Of a stretch of DNA of 37,302 bases, positions 31,465 through 36,895 are shown one piece after another. Numbering within the stretch: position 1 is the stretch's first letter; every line of letters begins with the position of its first letter. The translations under genes were made by a program, and so were the position numbers. The notes beneath the pieces are model-generated. The model had not been told where the DNA came from and made no database searches. It saw only the letters and a program-made list of their open reading frames with translations. The stretch spans positions 1-37,302 of the IMG/VR virus record IMGVR_UViG_3300035670_000659; one strand, 5' to 3'. This DNA is from a virus.

Positions 31465-32106
31465 ATGATTAGAATAATTACCACAGCGCTTGCTACATTC
31501 TTGTTTGCTTCAAGCTTACAAGTTTTAGCAGCCAGTAACCTACAGAAGCCGCCTGTAGCTGCAGAACCAGCTCAGGTAGTAGAGATACCATCACAACCTA
31601 TAATTGCCCATACAGAGCCTGTAAAGCAGCCTGAGAGCCCACGTGAAGAGCCGAAGCAGCCTGAACCTGCTGAGGTAGTGGATCCTCAGAACTGTGAGCC
31701 GGATCAGTATTGGGATAGGGAACCACCGTACAACTGTATAGACAAACCGGAGCCTGTCGTCTCGGTTGCGAGAAGTGAGGCGACACCGGTTTCGTCTGGA
31801 GTTGAACAGTGGCGACACTTAGTTGAGCAGTACAAGTGGGATGTTGATATTGCGATGGCAGTCATGTCAGCGGAAAGTGGAGGCAACCCAAATGCAGAGA
31901 ACCTAAGCGACGTCCACAGAGATATGTACGGCAACGTTATATGCTATGGATCGTTTGGCTTGTTCCAGATAAGCTGTCACGGTGGTCAGATATTTGACCC
32001 AACGGCTAACGTCCAAGCTGCATGGATAAAGTACATCAACGCTGGAAATAGTTGGTCGCCTTGGGGTGCATATACCTCGGGTGCGTACTACAAGTATTTA
32101 CAATAA
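31465..32106 (+). CDS. Secreted lytic transglycosylase (SLT/lysozyme-like)
   Basis: 213 aa with a signal peptide (MIRIITTALATFLFASSLQV, LAAS cleavage). Residues 25-100 are a Pro/Glu-rich linker with two Cys (NCEPDQYWD, YNCIDKPE). The enzyme domain starts WRHLVEQYKWDVDIAMAVMS and has catalytic Glu in SAESGGNPN, then YGSFGLFQISCHGGQIFDP and YINAGNSWSPWGAYTSGAYY. It would cut the glycan strands outside the membrane, independent of a holin. Its Cys pair may form a disulfide. Confidence 0.85.
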   Translation: MIRIITTALATFLFASSLQVLAASNLQKPPVAAEPAQVVEIPSQPIIAHTEPVKQPESPREEPKQPEPAEVVDPQNCEPDQYWDREPPYNCIDKPEPVVSVARSEATPVSSGVEQWRHLVEQYKWDVDIAMAVMSAESGGNPNAENLSDVHRDMYGNVICYGSFGLFQISCHGGQIFDPTANVQAAWIKYINAGNSWSPWGAYTSGAYYKYLQ

Positions 32107-32278
32107 GACAAAGGAAGAAGCAGCCCAAGCTCTCCGTGCGAGCCAACATGCTATTAATATGCTAAACTAAAAACATACTGCAAACATTGCGGCTGCAGTC
32201 GTACCTACTATTCATTCTTTAAGTTATACGTGAGGTGTAATTTAAAGAGGTGTATTACGCCCTATATAGGCGTGCCTA
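32107..32278 (+). other. Intergenic stretch with a possible decayed Zn-ribbon coding remnant
   Basis: No intact gene. Two out-of-phase coding-like pieces are visible: TKEEAAQALRASQHAINMLN ending in a stop, then, in another frame with no start, KTYCKHCGCSRTYYSFFKLY with further Cys residues ending RKRP-stop. GAGGTGTA occurs twice 16 bp apart and ACGCC-7-GGCGT is a small hairpin. This could be a frameshifted former small gene. Confidence 0.35.
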
Positions 32279-32339
32279 GAAAAAGACCGTAACTATTAAC
32301 TTTGTTAGTGAATGATGCTTATCGGTCTTTTTCTTTTTT
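32279..32339 (+). terminator. Intrinsic terminator after the lysis region
   Basis: GAAAAAGACCG (32279-32289) pairs perfectly with CGGTCTTTTTC (32323-32333), with an inner weak hairpin in the 33-nt loop, and a TTTTTT run follows. It closes the lysis operon. Confidence 0.8.
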
Positions 32340-32355
32340 ATGATAGAATGTGTTC

Positions 32356-32739
32356 ATGGTTAAAGAGCGGGTGAGGAACGAAGAATATAATTGGTTCTCT
32401 AATTGGCATCGTAAGCGCCTGAGTGATGGTTGCTTTATGATGGACATTGATTGCGTAGAGATTCGCTTTGACGGCGCTACAGGCCGTGTGGCGGGCCTTT
32501 TTGAAATTAAGAGTAAGAATGCACAAATGAATGAAATACAGCGCAGAACGCTCCTATGGATGTCTAGAAAGCTGTCTGTACCTGCATACATGGTGAAGTA
32601 CCACGCTGGTGGCTTTTCTAACCGGCAGAACTACCTAGATTCCTCTACCAAGTTTGAGGTGTGGCGCATTGATAGAGATATGGATTACCTTGGTATGTTG
32701 GATGAGAAAGCGTTTATTCACCTTATGGAGAATCTATAG
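32356..32739 (+). CDS. Restriction-like nuclease domain protein (VRR/PD-(D/E)XK-like)
   Basis: 127 aa from ATG 32356 (GTG 32350 possible). DIDCVEIRF, then GLFEIKSKNAQMNEIQRRTL, gives D...ExK, the active-site order of PD-(D/E)XK nucleases. Later strands are AYMVKYHAGGF and FEVWRIDRD. There is no SD; a TATGAT sits about 10 bases upstream, so the mRNA may be almost leaderless. It stands apart from the recombination operon and may be a small host-DNA or defence-related nuclease, inferred. Confidence 0.65.
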   Translation: MVKERVRNEEYNWFSNWHRKRLSDGCFMMDIDCVEIRFDGATGRVAGLFEIKSKNAQMNEIQRRTLLWMSRKLSVPAYMVKYHAGGFSNRQNYLDSSTKFEVWRIDRDMDYLGMLDEKAFIHLMENL

Positions 32740-32756
32740 CGTCTTATAAATAGAAT

Positions 32757-32791
32757 TAAAAACAGCCCTAGTTTTTTGTGGGCTGTTTTTA
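32757..32791. terminator. Bidirectional terminator between convergent genes
   Basis: AAAAACAGCCC (32758-32768) and GGGCTGTTTTT (32780-32790) pair over an 11-nt loop, with A- and T-runs on each side. It serves the + strand nuclease gene and the - strand gene ending at 32801. Confidence 0.9.
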
Positions 32792-32800
32792 GGTTGAATC

Positions 32801-33016
32801 TTATTCGCTATCGGCTTCTGGTTCAGACGCAACGTGTGCAACTGCACCGACCAAGGCCATAACTTCAGCTTTAGCCTGATCGAACTCGACTCGACGATCT
32901 GGATCAGTTGCTAGTTCGTCGTCCATGCGTGCCGACAATTCTTGGAACTGTTTAACTGCGTAGTTACGCAAGCGCATTCTTAGGCGCTGTTGTTCGAGTG
33001 CTACATTATATGCCAT
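32801..33016 (-). CDS. Hypothetical helical protein, 71 aa
   Basis: Minus-strand gene with AGGGGC SD. It is mostly one long helix rich in Arg and Glu (NVALEQQRLRMRLRNYAVKQ, then ARMDDELATDP), with an acidic end (ASEPEADSE). No known family. One of only two minus-strand genes; its promoter is the extended -10 at 33045-33053. It may be an early regulator or host-takeover protein by position. Confidence 0.6.
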   Translation of the reverse strand: MAYNVALEQQRLRMRLRNYAVKQFQELSARMDDELATDPDRRVEFDQAKAEVMALVGAVAHVASEPEADSE

Positions 33017-33044
33017 ATCTTGCCCCTTGATTAGTTGTAGCCCT

Positions 33045-33053
33045 ATTATAGCA
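33045..33053 (-). promoter_or_regulatory. Extended -10 promoter, minus strand
   Basis: Read on the minus strand it is TGC-TATAAT, an extended -10 element, 28 bases before the ATG of the 71-aa gene. There is no matching -35 box. Confidence 0.6.
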
Positions 33054-33108
33054 GGCTGTATTTTGTTCGTATTTTGTACTATTTACTATTATTGAAGAAA
33101 GTTAAAAA

Positions 33109-33121
33109 AGTATTGACAAAA
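33109..33121 (+). repeat. Direct repeat AGTATTGACAAAA, left copy
   Basis: Thirteen bases identical to 33590-33602 on the other side of the HNH gene. The left copy has TTGACA but no -10 at 17 bp, so it is an orphan -35. It may mark the edge of an inserted cassette. Confidence 0.6.
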
Positions 33122-33135
33122 CGTAAGCATCCAAG

Positions 33136-33543
33136 TCAAGGTTTCGTACTCTTTTTGGAGTGTCTACCTGTTTTGTTGTACCTTCTCCGCTCAACTTTGT
33201 CCTCCTTGGGTCGCTTTCGGTCTAGATTATTGTGTCTGTTCTTGAGGTTTTCCGACCGGGTCACAACTCTTAGGTTGCAACGCCTGTTGTCCAAACCATT
33301 GCCGTTAATATGGTCAACTACCATGCCTTTAGGAGCGCCTGTTATCAGCCTATGCAAGTACCCTCTTTCAAGTGAACTAGTGAAGTCATGTGGGTCGGGT
33401 ATTGAATACTGAACGTACTTTTGGGTGTAGCCGTCTCGCTTTCCACGTATGATGTGCCATCTGTAATCTTTGACCAGATTGTAATCCTCGCTATCTATTA
33501 GAACTTCCTCACCTGTGCGTGCTGTCTTTACTTCTAATCTCAC
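33136..33543 (-). CDS. HNH (homing-type) endonuclease, minus strand
   Basis: 135 aa. DYRWHIIRGKRDGYTQKYVQ, LHRLITGAPKGMVVDHINGN and GLDNRRCNLRVVTRSENLKN form the HNH_3 core with the DH...N residues. The C-terminal part is very basic (DRKRPKED, RRRYNKTGRHSKKS). SD AAAAGGAG. It is flanked by a 13-bp direct repeat and oriented against the phage's main direction, so it is probably a recent insertion. No intron is visible. Confidence 0.9.
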   Translation of the reverse strand: MRLEVKTARTGEEVLIDSEDYNLVKDYRWHIIRGKRDGYTQKYVQYSIPDPHDFTSSLERGYLHRLITGAPKGMVVDHINGNGLDNRRCNLRVVTRSENLKNRHNNLDRKRPKEDKVERRRYNKTGRHSKKSTKP

Positions 33544-33570
33544 CTTATACTCCTTTTGCTATATGAGCAT

Positions 33571-33600
33571 ATTATATATAATACATAAGAGTATTGACAA
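33571..33600 (-). promoter_or_regulatory. Promoter of the minus-strand HNH gene
   Basis: On the minus strand TTGTCA (33600-33595), 18-bp spacer, TATAAT (33576-33571). Its -35 occupies the same bases as the -35 of the + strand RNA-2 promoter, so the two promoters exclude each other. Confidence 0.7.
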
Positions 33601-33602
33601 AA
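33590..33602 (+). repeat. Direct repeat AGTATTGACAAAA, right copy
   Basis: Identical to 33109-33121. Here the TTGACA belongs to the complete promoter of RNA-2. Confidence 0.6.
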
Positions 33603-33622
33603 TTAAATATATAGCGTATAAT
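33594..33622 (+). promoter_or_regulatory. Consensus sigma-70 promoter of RNA-2
   Basis: TTGACA (33594-33599), 17-bp spacer, TATAAT (33617-33622) in the context AGCGTATAATG. Expected start is about 33629, at the 5' hairpin. Confidence 0.93.
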
Positions 33623-33628
33623 GTACCT

Positions 33629-33860
33629 ATGATCAGAAATGATCAATTACCTTAACAAATCAATCGTGTATATCACACCGTCAGCATAGGCAATTGCATC
33701 GGCGATACAGACTTATAACCTGTAGAACCGAAGCAGTAGGTTGGTCAAACCTGAACCTTGAAACAGCAATCGCTGGCGATGTAATGTACATGATAGTACA
33801 ACATCTTCCCCTCTTACTAGCACTTAACCAAGCTCAAGATTTATTCTTGAGCTTTTTCTT
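33629..33860 (+). ncRNA. Structured RNA-2, paralogue of RNA-1 with its own terminator
   Basis: The 5' hairpin is TGATCA-GAAA-TGATCA (33630-33645). TTAACAA (33652), CATAGGCAA (33685), TAGAACCGA (33723) and GCAATCG..TG..GATG (33766-33781) occur in the same order as in RNA-1. A closing helix pairs TGTATATCA (33667-33675) with TGATAgTACA (33791-33800). Inside, CATCG-GCGAT (33697-33706) pairs with ATCGC/CGATG (33769-33781), and AGGTT/AACCT (33738-33752) forms an extra hairpin. A terminator ends it, giving about 230 nt. No protein-coding frame is plausible. Confidence 0.82.
33830..33860 (+). terminator. Intrinsic terminator of RNA-2
   Basis: AAGCTCAAGA (33830-33839) pairs with TCTTGAGCTT (33845-33854) over a 5-nt loop and is followed by TTTCTTTT. 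It makes RNA-2 a free-standing transcript. Confidence 0.9.
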
Positions 33861-33888
33861 TTATACTAAGGATGTCTAGGGCACTTTT

Positions 33889-33916
33889 TTGTATAGCGTT
33901 GATGTTAGTGTATAAT
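33889..33916 (+). promoter_or_regulatory. Promoter of the winged-helix gene
   Basis: TTGTAT (33889-33894), 16-bp spacer, TATAAT (33911-33916) in the context TAGTGTATAATG. The -10 context matches the RNA-1 and RNA-2 promoters. About 110 bases of leader follow. Confidence 0.75.
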
Positions 33917-33975
33917 GCTTATCGTAACCAGTAGTAGCGGTTTACATAATACGAGTTACTAAGATAAAATTTATG

Positions 33976-34022
33976 TGCAAAATCCAGCTACCAGCTACTA
34001 CGGTGGCTGGATTTTGCATTTT
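33976..34022 (+). promoter_or_regulatory. 17-bp leader hairpin (attenuator-like) before the winged-helix gene
   Basis: TGCAAAATCCAGCTACC (33976-33992) pairs along its whole length with GGTGGCTGGATTTTGCA (34002-34018), with one G-U pair and a 9-nt loop. Four Ts follow, then AGGAGGG, the SD of the gene at 34033. It could end transcription weakly or control ribosome access. An in-frame ATG at 33973 lies at the base of the stem. Confidence 0.75.
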
Positions 34023-34032
34023 AGGAGGGTTT

Positions 34033-34407
34033 ATGGAAGAAGACATGTTCCATATAACACAAAAAAGACAGGTTGTTGACCCTAGGGTTGACATCATAAA
34101 TAAAAGTACAGTACCACTTCTTAAGGTAGCAATGCATGAAATGGGCTTTGAGATACCACTTGAGTTTGCACTGTACAACCAAATACGTTTCTATGAGGAA
34201 TTCGGCAAACTGAACCTTGGATACAACGTAGCCTCAGCGGAGACTCTAGCAGACCAGTTTGGCGTAACTAAGAAGCAAATACTCAAAGCATACGACAACC
34301 TAACTAACAAACGTGGGCTTGGAAAATGGATTACTAGCCAGCAACCAATATGCCGAAATGTACGTCGAACTTGGGTGTCCAATGCACGCCTGAACCGTAA
34401 GGGTTGA
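34033..34407 (+). CDS. Winged-helix DNA-binding protein, 124 aa
   Basis: ATG 34033 with AGGAGGG; the upstream in-frame ATG at 33973 lies in the hairpin and is less likely. The HTH is ASAETLADQFGVTKKQILKA followed by YDNLTNKRGLGKWI, as in replication-initiator or GntR-like winged helices. The N-terminal part (HITQKRQVVDPRVD) and C terminus (CRNVRRTWVSNARLNRKG) are basic. With its own promoter, hairpin leader and terminator it is the best candidate for the phage's main regulator or a replication initiator. Confidence 0.7.
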   Translation: MEEDMFHITQKRQVVDPRVDIINKSTVPLLKVAMHEMGFEIPLEFALYNQIRFYEEFGKLNLGYNVASAETLADQFGVTKKQILKAYDNLTNKRGLGKWITSQQPICRNVRRTWVSNARLNRKG

Positions 34408-34420
34408 TGGCTTTGTTTGT

Positions 34421-34460
34421 AAGACGCCCGACCAGACTTTATAGGTCGGGCGTCTTTTTT
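34421..34460 (+). terminator. Strong intrinsic terminator after the winged-helix gene
   Basis: AAGACGCCCGACC (34421-34433) pairs perfectly with GGTCGGGCGTCTT (34444-34456), followed by a T-run. Confidence 0.93.
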
Positions 34461-34491
34461 AAATAGCGTTAAAATTGTAGTAATAAAAGAG

Positions 34492-34518
34492 AATCCCCAC
34501 CTGTTACAGTGGGGTTTT
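34492..34518. terminator. Second, weaker terminator hairpin
   Basis: CCCCAC (34495-34500) and GTGGGG (34509-34514) with an 8-nt loop, TTTT on one side and an A-rich stretch on the other. Possibly bidirectional; it insulates the next leader. Confidence 0.6.
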
Positions 34519-34589
34519 GCGTAGTCACTCTTGTAGCCTTTGCAAGCTACATTAACTATGCTATCATACCTAAGACTATTTGCGTAGTC
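34516..34589 (+). repeat. 11-bp direct repeat TTTGCGTAGTC around a promoter
   Basis: TTTGCGTAGTC occurs at 34516-34526 and 34579-34589, on either side of the promoter at 34540-34567. It may be an operator pair; the right copy also forms the loop and 3' arm of a GACTA/TAGTC hairpin. Confidence 0.5.
34540..34567 (+). promoter_or_regulatory. Probable promoter of the third structured leader
   Basis: TTGCAA, a 16-bp spacer and TATCAT, so the -10 is good and the -35 moderate. It lies between the two 11-bp repeats. Expected start about 34573. Confidence 0.5.
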
Positions 34590-34809
34590 GCCAACTGTGA
34601 GGGTAATCACTGTAAGAGGCGATAACCACACGGATACCTTAACCATACCGAACCAAAGAACGACGCATGAACCGATGACCTAGGCAGCATCCTAGGAGTA
34701 GGGGACTAGCACTGGATTAACAACTTTGGGACGGGAGGGAAGGACAACGGCTGGAAGCGTGGGGCCTCTCTATACCACACTCGTCAAGTATTTATCCACA
34801 AGGGGGATT
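34573..34809 (+). ncRNA. Long structured leader before the small HNH gene
   Basis: About 235 nt without a convincing gene. Hairpins seen: GACTA/TAGTC at 34574-34589 at the very 5' end, GTGA/TCAC inside the next segment, CCTAGG-CAGCAT-CCTAGG near 34679-34696, and TGCG..TCG with CGACGCA as a possible longer stem. It contains TTAACAACTT, AACCGA and TAGGCA, which also occur in RNA-1/RNA-2 but in another order, so I do not call it the same family. No terminator; it should read into the HNH gene. Confidence 0.45.
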
Positions 34810-35244
34810 ATGACAACTCTAGACACAAGCAAAGACCCATACGGCCGTAGTTATTACGCCAGCAAAAAGCGCAGGCAGTTCGATAAGCTGAAACAAACAC
34901 CTGAGTTTCAGGCTTGGCGCAAAAGACAGTTTCGTATTCAGCAAGGCAAGTGTGCGTACTGTAAGATACGTTTATACAAGAACAACATCGTCACTCACGT
35001 TGATCACATCGACCCGCTTTACTACGAGGGCACAAACGACTATGACAACCTTCTACTAGCTTGTCGTCGGTGCAACACTAAGAAATGGGTTAACGACCGT
35101 TACGTTAAGCCCGACTGGATCAAAAAGCGTGAGGCGAAGCTAGAACTTAAAACTGCTCGTTACCATCAGCGCAAGCAAATGCAAGAGTTAGTAGCGCAAG
35201 AACTCGATGAACGCATAGCACATGAAATTAGGGGGTGGGCGTAA
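34810..35244 (+). CDS. Compact HNH endonuclease, 144 aa
   Basis: ATG 34810 with AGGGGG; a TTG at 34726 lies in the leader and is rejected. The core is QGKCAYCKIRLYKNNIVTHV, then DHIDPLYYEGTNDYDNLLLA and CRRCNTKKW: two CxxC pairs around the H-D-H-I-D-P motif, a classical McrA/HNH nuclease. The C terminus is a charged helix (LKTARYHQRKQMQELVAQEL). Classical HNH proteins beside terminase assist packaging, but this one is far from it and more likely mobile or regulatory. Confidence 0.88.
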   Translation: MTTLDTSKDPYGRSYYASKKRRQFDKLKQTPEFQAWRKRQFRIQQGKCAYCKIRLYKNNIVTHVDHIDPLYYEGTNDYDNLLLACRRCNTKKWVNDRYVKPDWIKKREAKLELKTARYHQRKQMQELVAQELDERIAHEIRGWA

Positions 35245-35445
35245 ATGAAAGAAAAGAAACCAAAAACACACAAGCATCAATACACTCGCAAATACATGCC
35301 AGAACAGGTTGATCATATTTGGTTAGGTGACAACAACCTATCTTTTAATAGAGAGCGAATGCAGTTCGTATTAGATGTCTGCAAGTGTGGTAAGACCCAA
35401 GCAGCCGACCTTATACCAATAAACCGTGATAAACTAAAAGCATAA
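35245..35445 (+). CDS. Hypothetical protein, 66 aa
   Basis: ATG 35245, immediately after the HNH stop, with GGGGG upstream. It is basic at the N terminus (KEKKPKTHKHQYTRKY) and has VLDVCKCGKTQAADLI with CxC, a possible half zinc site. The C terminus repeats Lys. Unknown function; probably co-transcribed with HNH and GH5. Confidence 0.6.
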   Translation: MKEKKPKTHKHQYTRKYMPEQVDHIWLGDNNLSFNRERMQFVLDVCKCGKTQAADLIPINRDKLKA

Positions 35446-35455
35446 AGGAGCTACT

Positions 35456-36481
35456 ATGCCACAATCACCCTTACGAGAAACAGTAACAGAAGACAAATGG
35501 CTGGATTACCTCTCAGCTACTGGTACAACCGAAGAAGCAAAAGAAGCAATCGAAGCTTACCTAAACGATGACATTATCGTGAATGAAGCTACACAACCAA
35601 CACCAGAACCAACGCCAACTGAACCTACCAACCCAACACCCACACCACCAGTTCCGACAACTATTGATATGGCTGTTGCTGGCCTCGAATACGCAGAGAA
35701 CACAATTCCTGGCACTGAGGGCACAAACTACTTTGTTAACTCGCTTGATCTTTACAAGTCACTCGCTGCTGACGGCTTTAAGCGCATTAGATTACCCTTT
35801 ATCACTGAACGTCTAAGCAAAATCTACAAGTCACAAATCGACCTAAGCATTGGACGCGCTGAGTCTTCTGGCTTGAAAGTATGGCTAGACTTTCACGACT
35901 ATGGCCGATCAATTGACCTACAGTCACGTGTAGACATGGCTATGGCCTACAAGGGCGTCGACTCGGTTGAAGCTATCGAGATAGATAACGAACCACATGA
36001 AGGCAACGTCAGCGAGCGTGACTGGTACGCACACGCTAAACGGATTACCGAAGCTATGCAGTCGGCAGGATGGAACAAGATTATCGGTGTACCAATCTAC
36101 CATTGGTCATCAATGGATAACTTCGCTGACAAAAAGCTTGATCTAGATCCACCAGTTAAGGGCGACAACATCCGCTACATCTTCCACAACTACTTTAATG
36201 CTGGCAATACAGGCTTTAATCATCCAGCACAACCGAACGAACCAGCCGATTTACACGTTCAACGACTTAACTACGTAGAAGAATGGGCCCGTAGACGCGG
36301 TGTAAAGCTCGCTGTGACCGAATTTGGTGTTCCTGCGACTCAGGAGTGGATAGACAACGCAAAGCCCTTTGTAGAGGCTTTAAAAGCGTCAGACGTGGTA
36401 ACGCACGCTTTCTATTGGGCGACAGGCCGAGGCTATACATCACAGACAGCCTACAAGGCTATCCACAAACAACTATTCTAG
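35456..36481 (+). CDS. GH5-type glycoside hydrolase (cellulase superfamily)
   Basis: 341 aa, SD AAAGGAG, no signal peptide. Residues 1-42 form a small N-terminal helical part and about 43-70 a Pro/Thr linker (PTPEPTPTEPTNPTPTPP). The catalytic TIM barrel follows: KRIRLPFITERL, VWLDFHDYG, IEIDNEPHEG with acid/base Glu, YIFHNYFNAGNTGF, LAVTEFGVPATQEW with nucleophile Glu, and HAFYWATG. All key GH5 residues are present. It would cut a beta-glucan-, mannan- or EPS-like glycan. The acidic linker suggests attachment to the virion, or release at lysis. Confidence 0.85.
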   Translation: MPQSPLRETVTEDKWLDYLSATGTTEEAKEAIEAYLNDDIIVNEATQPTPEPTPTEPTNPTPTPPVPTTIDMAVAGLEYAENTIPGTEGTNYFVNSLDLYKSLAADGFKRIRLPFITERLSKIYKSQIDLSIGRAESSGLKVWLDFHDYGRSIDLQSRVDMAMAYKGVDSVEAIEIDNEPHEGNVSERDWYAHAKRITEAMQSAGWNKIIGVPIYHWSSMDNFADKKLDLDPPVKGDNIRYIFHNYFNAGNTGFNHPAQPNEPADLHVQRLNYVEEWARRRGVKLAVTEFGVPATQEWIDNAKPFVEALKASDVVTHAFYWATGRGYTSQTAYKAIHKQLF

Positions 36482-36482
36482 C

Positions 36483-36512
36483 TTGACACATACAAAGCGT
36501 TCATGCTAAGAT
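36483..36512 (+). promoter_or_regulatory. Promoter of the small membrane-gene operon
   Basis: TTGACA (36483-36488), 18-bp spacer, TAAGAT (36507-36512) with an extended TGC before it. It starts the last operon, which wraps round to position 1. Confidence 0.7.
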
Positions 36513-36540
36513 ACAAGCATCAACAAAGGAACAACGCTTG

Positions 36541-36675
36541 ATGGTTATCGAAATCAAACAGAAGAAAACGAGGGCTAAAAGGATTAGCGTCTCAGTGAAT
36601 AAGCCGTATTGGTTTCGATACCTCGAGCTAGAAGGTAATAGCAATGATCGTCTCAGCAGGAAAACTAGTAGTTAA
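36541..36675 (+). CDS. Small basic protein, 44 aa
   Basis: ATG 36541 with AAAGGAAC 14 bases upstream. MVIEIKQKKTRAKRISVSVN is strongly basic, then KPYWFRYLELEG. It overlaps the next gene by 32 bp. It resembles short host-takeover or nucleic-acid-binding peptides in character only. Confidence 0.6.
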   Translation: MVIEIKQKKTRAKRISVSVNKPYWFRYLELEGNSNDRLSRKTSS

Positions 36676-36895
36676 CTTAGCAGTGTTATGGTTTGGTGCA
36701 TTTACCATATCCTACCTTGCTTGTTGTTTAATATTTGGCTTTCCGAATAGGCACCGTAGTGTCATAGCGCAACCAAGACCTAGTCTATATACGCAGTGTT
36801 ACGTGGTCGAGGCGTATAGGGTATGCCAGCCGTTGCGTGTCAAGCAGTCAGACACGGCAGAGCCAATCAGAGGTTACCAGGAGGAACTTTTATGA
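36644..36895 (+). CDS. Single-pass membrane protein, 83 aa
   Basis: ATG 36644. A transmembrane helix LVVNLAVLWFGAFTISYLAC precedes a basic segment (FPNRHRSVIAQPR) and a Cys-containing C-terminal part (YTQCYVVEAYRVCQPLRV). The Cys pair may form a disulfide if the C terminus is outside. Function unknown. Confidence 0.6.
   Translation: MIVSAGKLVVNLAVLWFGAFTISYLACCLIFGFPNRHRSVIAQPRPSLYTQCYVVEAYRVCQPLRVKQSDTAEPIRGYQEELL

Noticed and set aside
33694-33879. 61-aa ORF inside RNA-2
   Set aside because: It begins inside conserved RNA blocks, has no SD and reads through the terminator.
34573-35244. HEARO/omega RNA with IscB
   Set aside because: The HNH protein is 144 aa without a RuvC-like domain or bridge helix, and the RNA has no recognised HEARO features.
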